64,000 nucleotides of DNA. Source: Pictodentalium vernedei. Its lineage: Eukaryota; Mollusca; Scaphopoda; Dentaliida; Dentaliidae. Shown piece after piece: positions 56,332 to 64,000 of the stretch. How positions within the stretch are numbered: position 1 is the stretch's first letter; every line of letters starts with the position of its first letter. The notes beneath the pieces were generated by a model, which searched no databases, had not been told where the DNA came from, and was given only the letters and a program-made list of their open reading frames with translations. Position numbers and translations under genes: made by a program. The DNA lies in assembly GCA_031216915.1 (NCBI GenBank), contig CM062297.1, positions 530,122,971 to 530,186,970 on the forward strand. Direction: 5' to 3'.

Positions 56332-56735
56332 GCGATCGAGGTCATCCACAATTTAGAGTCTCTAGGGTTTTAAAGCCGATTGTTTCTTGTGTTAAAGAAG
56401 GATTCACACCGATCATAGATTAGAGTTGTTTGAACCTTTCCATAAAACATCCCAAATTCAGTATGGAAATTATCAGATCAGTAAGGTGCATGATTCAAGA
56501 GAACAGCTTTGTGACCAGTATAGACCTAAAGGATGCTTACTTTCACATTCCAACTCATCTTCATTCTCGCAAGTATCTTTCTCGCAAACATATTCGGTTC
56601 TCATTCCGAGACATTGCTTATCAATTCATAGTGATGCCATTTGGATTAAACCCAGCTCCTTGGGCTTTCACCCTACTGATGAATCAAGTGATGTCTCATC
56701 ACAAAGCACACTCAGTAATGTCTGGATAACATTCT
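56332..56735 (+). pseudogene. DIRS-like retrotransposon reverse transcriptase, broken fragment
   Basis: The first frame reads AIEVIHNLESLGF, a stop, SRLFLVLKKDS, with more stops. After a frameshift near 56425 a clean stretch follows: FSMEIIRSVRCMIQ, VTSIDLKDAYFHIPTHLHSR, KYL, then YQFIVMPFGLNPAPWAFT. The order GF.SRLF(L)VPKK - KMET(I)RSVR - (V)SIDLKDAYFHIPIH...RKYL - YQF.(V)LPFGL..APR.FT is the DIRS-group RT signature. The catalytic YxDD box and any tyrosine recombinase are not seen. Stops and a frameshift make it inactive. It is followed directly by a hAT-type element. Confidence 0.85.
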
Positions 56736-56770
56736 CCAGAAACATGCCAGTTTTGAGAAAATGATTTCAG

Positions 56771-57958
56771 TAGTGCTGAAATGGTTAGCTGGAGAACCAT
56801 TTTGCAACTGGTTATCGGCATAACCAGTTGGAAAAGCTGTCGACCAGATAACTGCTAGACCTATAGTTGACGAGATAGCAATGGGAAAATAAACAGTATT
56901 TGACCGCGAGACGTTCGAATTCTTTTGGTGATGCAAGCATTGTCAAAGCTACCAAAAATTTGTTGATTTATAATGATGTGTACTCGATGTAACATGAAAG
57001 GGTTTAGGTGTTGGAATGTTGAATGAACAGTTATTTCTGTTGCTTGGGCTGTCAAGTTGCAGATAAATGTTTGTTACTCTGTATCAAACTGCCAACAGTT
57101 GAGTGCACTGCAGGTTGTTTTCTGTGTGGGCAGCTGTGAGCATTTGCCTGTCAATGTAACATAGTGTTCTGCAGACAAATTTGACCACCTTCTCTTTGAT
57201 GAGGTGTTGTTAATTTGCAGATTATAATGCTAAAAAAATCCCTCAGTATGAGTAATGCTGCTTCCAGAATAAATTGACTGTTTGGTTCTTTACCAACATG
57301 TTTCAGGAAAAGCATATTTTGCTTTTATTGAACTGTTCAAAAATATGACCATATGTCATAAAAACAAGACTATTTTAAACTCTAGCATTTTAAAATATGT
57401 TTTTCAATGGTCAGTATTAGAAAATGAGGGGCTCTTGGTCAGTGGGGCATAAAATGATTTCTTACCACACCACTTTCATGACTCGCAACATATTCCCGCC
57501 AGAAATTTTATTGTGAGGAATAAGTAAATGTAAACGAGGAACTGTTTGTGACATTTGTCTTGGCAATGAACAGAAAAAGATACTCGAAAAATTAAGGAGT
57601 ACATTTTCACCCTATGATCATACAAATTCAAGCCACTCAAGCTAATACAGTTGACTATGCCTAACTACAGTTTACAAACTGGTTGGAAAATTCATAACTG
57701 ATATCAATGACAATTGTCCCTCACTTCAAATGTGTGCCCGTGGGAACAAATCGCACACACAAACTTAGTTTCAGGTGCGCTATATGCTGCGTGCCTGAGA
57801 TTTTCAAACCGCAAGGCCTGGTTTTGTGGTCGGGCAATGCAGGGTGACCACTGTTACGATGCATCCTCAGTATTATATGCGACTATTGCAGTCATATAAA
57901 TTGTTAACGATTGTTTGCACAGCTGCAATTCTCATTGGCACTCGATAGTGTTCATTTG
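56771..57958. mobile_element. hAT-type non-autonomous element, copy 2 (right part missing)
   Basis: Collinear with 18573-19939: TAGTGCTGAAATGGTTAGC start, ATAAACAGTATTTGAC, AGTGCACTGCAGGTTGT, AATAAATTGACTGTTT, CAATGCAGGGTGACCAC, CACTCGATAGTGTTC. It stops where RC-2 begins at 57961; the right terminus is not found downstream. Confidence 0.85.
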
Positions 57959-57960
57959 TT

Positions 57961-59631
57961 AGCTCACCCAACTGCAAGTCAGTGTGAGGCATTGCCATCA
58001 CTTGGCGTCCATCGTTCGTTAACTTTTGCAAACCTGGCTTCTTCTCCACAGCCATTCAGCCAAATTCAAACATATATTGCACAAACCATCCCTGGGGTAT
58101 ACCCTTTTTATTTTGTTCAAGTGGAGCGGCTGCCTTCTTCAGGCTCTGGGCAATGATGCCAAAGTCTAAAAGTCTTTAAAAATCTCATGAACCACCAGAG
58201 AGATTGCCTTGATATATGGTATGTAACACTCCTTGGTGTTGAAGATTAAAGCTTGTTCAAGAGAACTTAGTAGGTCAATATTTGGGCTCTCTCGGGGCAC
58301 ACATCCATTTTGGGCACCACCCAAAATTTCCTTTTCAAGAACCGATGGGCCGATTTGAACCAAATTTGGCATGTAGCATAAATGGGTCCAAAGTACTTGA
58401 TTGATGCACAAACTTTTTTTTTTTCATTGCCTCTAGACTAGGGTACCCCAGGGGCTAAAAATAGAAAAAAATTCAATTGCCCATACTTTCCAAACTACAC
58501 GGAATAGAGAACTGTTATTTGGTATGAAGCATCCTTTTGACCAGTAGAAAATGGATTTTAAAAAAATGGCCATCGGTTGTGTTATGGTGTTGTGTAGGGG
58601 CGTTTGAAAAAAATGCTTAGCATACTTGCAAAAATTGAAAAAAAAAATTTTCTTCAGAACCGCTGATCAAAATCTTTTGATATTTGGTACACAGCATTCA
58701 TAGGATGGTCAAATACAAGTGTGTTCAAATCTCCCCCTCGGTTCATATTTGGGCTCAACAGAGGAGCCCAAATAATTAACTTAGGGCACTATGGGGAATA
58801 AGCTTTAAAAATCTTCTTCTTCAGATCATACAGTCAGATTGTTTTGATACTTGGTATACAGCATCTCTACAGGGGTCAGATTGAAGTTTGTTCAAATTGA
58901 GTCCCTAGGTTGATATTTGGGCTTCCTATGGAAATCTGAATATTAACTTGGTGCAATATGGGGAATAATCTTTAAAAATCTTCTTCTTTCAGATTCACCA
59001 GTCAGATTCTTTTGATATTTGGTATGCAGCATCTCTAGGGGGGTTAGATTCAAGTTTATTTGAAAGGGATCCCTGGATGAATATTTGGTCTCTTTATTGG
59101 AGCTCAAATTTTAACTTGGTGCAATATGAGAAAATTTCTTAGAAAGCTTCTTTTTCTGACCCACTAGTGGGAATCCTTTCATATTTGGTATGTGACATCT
59201 CTAGAGGTGTAAGATTTGAATTTGTTCAAATCGACTCCCTGAGTTAATATTTGGGCTTTCTATGGGAGCCTGATTATTAACTTGGTGGAATAAGGGGGAT
59301 ATTCTTTAAAAATCTTTTTCGGATCCACCAGTCAGATTCTTTTGATTTTGATATGCAGCATCTTTTTTTTTTTTTTGGGGGGGGGGGGTTGTTAAATTAT
59401 TTGGGCTCTTTATTGGAATCCTTTCATATTTGGTGTGTGACATCTCTAGAGGGGTGAGATTCGAATTTGTTAAAATCGAGTCCCTGAGTTAATATTTGGG
59501 CTTCCGTTGGGAGTCTGAATATTAACTTTGTGCAATATGGGTAATAATCTTTAAAAATCATCTTCAGATGCATGAGTCAGATTCTTTTGATATTTGGTAT
59601 GCAGCATCTCTACGGGGGTTAGATTCAAATA
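57961..59631 (+). mobile_element. RC-2-type element, 3' end missing
   Basis: Starts AGCTCACCCAACTGCAAGTC, GGCGTCCATCGTTCG, then a single-copy 5' segment (AGAACCGATGGGCCGATTTG) and ~165-bp monomers (TTTGATATTTGGTATGCAGC). A T-run/G-run lies at about 59363-59388. It lacks the GGCC..CTCTTG end and joins a SINE tail at 59632. Confidence 0.75.
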
Positions 59632-59664
59632 TGTGAGCTTAAACACCAATAAATAAATAAATAC
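59632..59664 (+). mobile_element. SINE 3' tail fragment
   Basis: TGTGAGCTTAAACACCAATA followed by (AATA)n. About 70 bp upstream of the RPL18 acceptor at 59733. Confidence 0.7.
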
Positions 59665-59733
59665 CATATTCTGGTTACTTGGAAGAAGTATTGCTACAAA
59701 TTGTCATATATTTGATTTAATTTATGTTTATAG

Positions 59734-59803
59734 GACCAAGAAAGGCTCGTGAAGCATACAGACACTTTGGGAGAGCTCCTGGTGTCCCACACAGTCATGC
59801 TAA
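59734..59803 (+). CDS. RPL18: RPL18 exon encoding ~residues 141-164
   Basis: The acceptor TTTATAG ends at 59733 and the donor GTATGT starts at 59804. The 70 bases finish the split glycine and encode [19 protein letters not shown] followed by SHA and two bases of a lysine codon. This matches the GPRK.RE.YRHFGKAPG.PHSHTK signature of eL18. The next exon should start with the last base of the lysine codon and encode the PYVRSKGRKFERARGRR tail. No such sequence occurs between 59804 and 64000, so the last intron is at least 4.2 kb. Confidence 0.95.
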
Positions 59804-60080
59804 GTATGTGGTTTTCACTTATTTTTTAAAATCCTTATTTTTTCAAATTGATGGACTCTAAAGTCAGGTAGGCTTCAGGTTTCAAAATCTAATTTCTAAA
59901 AAAAAATGGTGAGTTTAGATGTATTCAGACAGATGGGAGCTCACAGGCTTCTTTTTTTTGATTGAATAAAAATTGACTCTCTGCTACCAAACATTTTTAT
60001 TAAGAGCCTGCTTGAGTTATTTTCCCTGCCACAAGACGTTAGGTTCTTCAAAATGGGCTTTTATCCACGATCTTTTTATT
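59804..60080 (+). other. RPL18 intron start, nothing recognised
   Basis: Short AT-rich stretch after the donor at 59804, before the RC-2 insertion. Confidence 0.5.
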
Positions 60081-62647
60081 AGCTCACCTGACTGAAAGTC
60101 AGGGTGAGCTTTTCTTATCACTCTTCGTCCGTCGTCCTGCGTGAAGGTGGTGTTTGAGCCTCTTTCTCCTAAACCCCTGGCCACATTTTAATTAAATTTC
60201 ATGTAAGTAGTGGTTATATAGAGGCATTTTGATTTTTATCCAAATTAGGTTTCGGCTCGTATTGAGCAGAGGTGTGGGGAAAAAATAGCCAAATTTTTTG
60301 AAAATCTTCTTCTAATGAACCACCAGTAGCAGAGACTTGATATGTGGTATACAGAGTCCTTTTGAGGTTTAGAATCAAGTTTGTTCAACAGAAGTTTGTC
60401 GGGCATTATTTGCCTTCGTTATGGGAGGGGCAAAAATTTTGGCCATGCCTAAAATTTCTATTTTCTGAACCGTGAGGCCGATTTGAACCAAATTTGATAT
60501 GAGATGATAATGGGTCATAAGTAGTTGATTGATGCAAAAACAATTTTTCTCATTGTCCCGTGGGAACCTCAGGAGCTAAAAATAGGAAAAGCCTTAAAAC
60601 TGCCATATCTCCAAAACTACATGGCACAGAGAATTCTTATTTTGTATAAAGCTTACTTTTATCCAGTAGAATAGAATCGTTAAAAAAAATCCCTATCGGT
60701 TTGATCACAAGGTACTTTTTTCAGGACTTTGAAAAAGTGCTGAGTCCGCACTTTTTAACACTGTAGGCAATGGGAAAAACATTAAAAAATCTTCTTTTCC
60801 AGATCCAGCAGGCAGAATCTTTTGATATTTGGTATGCAACATTGTAAGGTGGATCTGATTCAAGTTTGTTCAAATCGGCCCCCTGGGTTCATATTTGGGC
60901 TCAGTATAGGAGCCCGATTTCGAACTTAGTGCATTTCAGGCAAATTTCTTAAAAAATCTTCTTTTCCAGATCCAGCAGGCAGAATCTTTTGATATTTGGA
61001 ATGCAACATTGTAGGGTGGATCTGATTCAAGTTTGTTCAAATCGGCCCCTTGGGTTCATATTTGGGCTCAGTATAGGAGCCCGATTTCGAACTTAGTGCA
61101 TTTCAGGCAAATTTCTTAAAAAATCTTCTTCTCCAGACCCAGCAGGCAGAATCTTTTGATATTTGGTATGCAACATTGTGGGGTGGATCTGATTCAAGTT
61201 TGTTCAAATCGGCTTCCTAGATTCATATTTGGGCTCACTATAGAAGCTCGAATTCGAACTTAGTGCATTTCAGGCAAATTTCTTAAAAAATCTTCTTCTC
61301 CAGATCCAGCAGGCAGAATGTTTTGATATTTGGTATGCAACATTGTGGGGTGGATCTGATTCAAGTTTGTTCAAATCGGCCCCCTGGATTCATATTTGGG
61401 CTCACTATAGAAGCCCGAATTCGAACTCAGTGCATTTCAGGCAAATTTCTTAAAAAATCGTCTTCTCCAGATCCAACAGGCAGAATCTTTTGATATTTGG
61501 TATGCAACATTGTGGGGTGGATCTGATTTAAGTTTGTTCAAATCGGCTCCCTAGATGCATATTTGGGCTCACTATAGAAGCTCGAATTTGAACTTAGTGC
61601 ATTTCAGGCAAATTTCTTCAAAAATCTTCTTCTCCAGATCCAGCTGGCAGAATCTTTTGATATTTGGTATGCAACATTGTGAGGTGGATCTGATGCAAAT
61701 TTGTTCAGATCGGCTCCCTAGATTCATATTTGGGCTCACTATAGAAGCTCAAATTCGAACTTAGTGCATTTCAGGCAAATTTCTTTAAAAATCTTCTTCT
61801 CCAGATCCAGCAGGCAGAATCTTTTCATATTTGATTATGCAACATTGTGGGGTGGATGTGATTCAAGTTTGTTCAAATCGGCCCCCCTGGATTCATATTT
61901 GGGCTCACTATAGAGTCCCAAATTCGAACTTAGTGCATTTCAGGCAAATGTCTTTGAAAATCTTCTTCTCAAGATTCAGCAGACAGAATCTTTTGATATT
62001 GGGTATGCACCATGCTTAGGGGGGGTGAGATTCAAGTTTGTTCAAGCCAAGTCCCTGGGTTCATATTTGGGCTCACTGTGGTAGCCTGAATTATAACTTA
62101 GTTCAAAATGAGGAATTTTCTTTAAAAATTTTCTTCAGGTCCAGCAGTCGGAATGTTTTGATATTTGGTATGCAGCATCCTTAGGGGGGTGAGATTTAAG
62201 TTTGTTCAAGCCATGTCCCTAGTTCCATATTTGGACTCACTGTGGGAGCCCGAATGATAACTTAGTTCAAAATGAGGAATTTTCTTTAAAAAATCTTCTT
62301 CTTCAGATCCTGCAGTCGGAATGTTTTGATATTTGGTGTGCAGAATCCTTAAGGGGGGTGGGGGGGGGGGGGGGGGGCGTGAGAGTGAGATTCAAGTTTG
62401 TTAAAGCCAAGTCCCTGGGTTCATATATGGGCTCCCTGTGGGAGCCTGAATTATAACTTAGTTCAATATGAGGAATATTCTTTAAAAATCTTCTTTTTTT
62501 TTTTTAGATCCACTGGTCAGAATCTTTGGATATTTGGTATAAGCTTTTCTGAGGAGGAGCAGATGCAACTTGTTGAAATCAATTCTCTGGGTTGATATTT
62601 AGGCTACCATGTCAGGTGAGCGCCCTCAGACCCCTTGGGGCCTCTTG
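60081..62647 (+). mobile_element. RC-2 element, complete, about 11 monomers
   Basis: 5' hairpin AGCTCACCTGACTGAAAGTC / CAGGGTGAGCT, CGTCCGTCGTCCTGCG, GTGAAGGTGGTGTTTGAGCC. Uninterrupted 5' segment (ATAGCCAAATTTTTTGAAAA) marks the empty site for the second 5' end at 5772. Monomers of ~164-169 bp follow; a G-run expands at 62352-62378. The 3' end is CAGACCCCTTGGGGCCTC then TTG. Confidence 0.88.
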
Positions 62648-63586
62648 TCTATGGTTCTGTTTGTCTTCGTGTCCATTTGTCGATGTGTCCGATACCTTTG
62701 CGAACACAACCATTTCTGCATTTATTAACTGATTCATTTGAAATTTGGTATGTTGGTATACTTGCTTAGGATCTTGAAAAAGTTTTATTTTCCTTGTTAT
62801 CTGTGTGTAATTATTGGAGTTGTGCCCTTTAGTATTTTAGTTTCACATCATTTCACTTCAGCTTAGAGTGAACATCCCTTCAATTTTCAATCAATTGTTT
62901 GGACACTTCACATGGTGATTTTCTTTAATAAGTTCTGGACGGAGTTCAATTTTCACCATCATCCATGTGTAATTACTCAAGTTATGCCCTTAGTTATACC
63001 CCCGCAAACAAAGTTTTGGGGGGGTGGTGGTATATAGGAATCACCCTGTCCGCCCATACGTCCATCTGTCTGTCCATCCTTATAAGCACAACTCCTCCTA
63101 AACCGTTTGAAGAATTTTCCTGAAACTTTACAGAATGGAAGAACTCCATATGAAGATGTGCATGAAGCAATATAATTCCATTCTGACATGTCCAAGGGGA
63201 GATAATCTAACTTATACATTTCAATTGCTACATCATATGATTGTGTCCTCCTAAGCGCAACAACTGAGGTGCGGGGGGTATCACTTTGTGAGCTTGCTCA
63301 CAGTACCTCTAGTTAAACTTATCATTGTTTCATTTCAGCTTTTTGTGAACCCTATAATTACTTCAATTTTCAGTCAGTTTCTTTACACCGATATGGTGAT
63401 TTACTTAAAAGTAAGTTGTTAATGAAGTTCGGCCTTTATCATTATCCATGTTGGAGTTATGCTCCTTGTTAGTTCAGTTTTTCATCTTTTCACTTCATCT
63501 GGGTGTGAATTTCTTGATGAAGTTTGATTTTAATTGTTATGCTTATGTATTTACTGTAGTTATGCTCCCTTGTAAGTTTAATTTTT
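62648..63586 (+). repeat. Degenerate RC-type monomers with RC-11 inserted
   Basis: TTGAAATTTGGTATGTTGG, GGAGTTGTGCCCTTTAGT, TTTCACTTCAGC recur at about 170-200 bp on both sides of RC-11. The 5' start and 3' end of this array are unclear. Confidence 0.5.
62994..63312 (+). mobile_element. RC-11 element, complete (~319 bp)
   Basis: 5' foldback TTATACCCCCGCAAACAAAG / TTTTGGGGGGG...GTATA, then CCCTGTCCGCCCATACGTCC. Single monomer (CTCCTCCTAAACCGTTTGAA). 3' hairpin TGTGAGCTTGCTCACA followed by GTACCTCTAG and T. It splits the surrounding monomer at CCTTAGTT / TTAAAC. Confidence 0.75.
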
Positions 63587-64000
63587 AGCTCATCTTGACA
63601 AAGTCAAGCTGAGCTAATCTCATCGCTCTCCGTCCGTCGTCCGTCAACACCATTTTTGGTCTTCTCCTCCAAAGCCACTGGGACAATTCAAGTGAAAGTT
63701 TGTGTGAGTGATGATCCCAAAGGGGCATTTCATTTTTGTTCAACTCGGCATGCCCAGCCCCATAGGGAGGGAGTGGGGGAAAATGCTCCAAAATATTTTA
63801 AAAATCTTCTTCTCAAGAACCAGTGTGTACAATTACTTGATATTTGCTATGGAGCTTCCATATGAGGTGTAGAATCAAGTTTGTTCAAACGAAGTTCGTG
63901 AAGTAATATTTGGCTTTGTAATAGGAGGGGTAAGATTTTTGGCCCCGCCCAAAATTTCTATTTTCTGAACCGATGGGCCGGTATGAACCAAATTTGGTTT
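63587..64000 (+). mobile_element. RC-2 element (same variant as 1065), cut by window end
   Basis: AGCTCATCTTGAC/GTCAAGCTGAGCT, CCGTCCGTCGTCCGTCAACA, then CACTGGGACAATTCAAGTGA and onward, collinear with 1065-1480 with only scattered differences. Confidence 0.85.

Larger units (their letters stand above)
11892..59803 (+). other. RPL18: RPL18 (ribosomal protein eL18) gene, partial: four internal exons and three introns
   Basis: The four exons below join in frame into about 134 residues that align without gaps to roughly residues 31-164 of vertebrate eL18 (188 residues). eL18 is a component of the cytosolic 60S ribosomal subunit. There is no stop or frameshift across 401 coding bases, and all splice sites are GT..AG, so this is a spliced gene and not a processed pseudogene. 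Introns are 12000-49592, 49692-54277 and 54402-59733. The start codon with about 30 N-terminal residues, and the last ~24 residues, were not found in the window. The introns are crowded with repeats, which is unusual for a ribosomal protein gene. Confidence 0.93.

Noticed and set aside
11892..59803. RPL18 processed pseudogene
   Set aside because: Exons are split by GT..AG introns at codon-consistent phases, with no stop, frameshift or poly-A tract.

Overview
The window is eukaryotic, intron-dominated and packed with transposable elements. The host is most likely a marine invertebrate metazoan. The evidence is AT-rich sequence, spliced exons of a metazoan-type ribosomal protein eL18 gene, and hairpin-capped 'GTCCGTCCGTC' repeat families of a kind I know from lophotrochozoan, hemichordate and cephalochordate genomes. 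I cannot name the species or phylum.

Only one host gene is supported: RPL18 (eL18) on the + strand. Four internal coding exons are visible (11892-11999, 49593-49691, 54278-54401, 59734-59803), joined in frame, with GT..AG introns of 37,593, 4,586 and 5,332 bp. About 30 N-terminal codons lie upstream of the window or were not recognised. The last ~24 codons lie beyond the window. Almost everything else is intron filled with repeats.

The main repeat class is a set of related families that I call RC-1 to RC-12 (RC = proposed rolling-circle type, an inference). Each has a 5' hairpin next to a T-run, a GTCCGTCC-like tract, tandem monomers (about 165-170 bp, or about 315-330 bp) and a short 3' hairpin followed by CTCTTG, CTCTAG or TTCATT. 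RC-1: AGCTCAACTTGAC hairpin, end AGTGTCATTGACACTTTCATT. RC-2: AGCTCACCTGA hairpin, end GGCCCCTTGGGGCCTCTTG. RC-3: GCCCCACGAAGTGGGG hairpin. RC-4: AGCTCAACTTTGG hairpin, RC-1-like end. RC-5: TATACCCCCA hairpin. RC-6: CCCCCGAAA hairpin, end CTCTAG. RC-7, 8, 9, 11 and 12 are defined in their entries. Comparing filled and empty sites inside the window indicates insertion into T-runs or A/T steps without a usable target-site duplication, as expected for Helitron/Helentron-like elements. Nearly all copies share the RPL18 sense orientation and are nested in one another.

Other elements are hAT-like non-autonomous DNA transposons with TIRs and 8-bp duplications (12300-13703, 15745-16858, 18573-19939), several less certain TIR elements, a tRNA-headed SINE family (SINE-A), a second SINE-like family (SINE-B) with the same 3' tail, a broken CR1/L2-type LINE (minus strand, 31150-34600), a pogo/Tigger-type transposase N-terminal fragment (37449-37819) and a broken DIRS-like reverse transcriptase (56332-56735).

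Layout: 1-11.1 kb nested RC elements; 11.9 kb RPL18 exon; 12.3-20 kb hAT/SINE/TIR nests; 20.7-27 kb RC-7/RC-1/RC-2 nest; 27-31 kb mixed intron and SINEs; 31-34.6 kb LINE split by RC-2; 35-48 kb RC-4/RC-2/RC-9/RC-5 nests; 49.6-59.8 kb three RPL18 exons among SINEs, a DIRS fragment and an RC-2 copy; 60-64 kb RC elements again.
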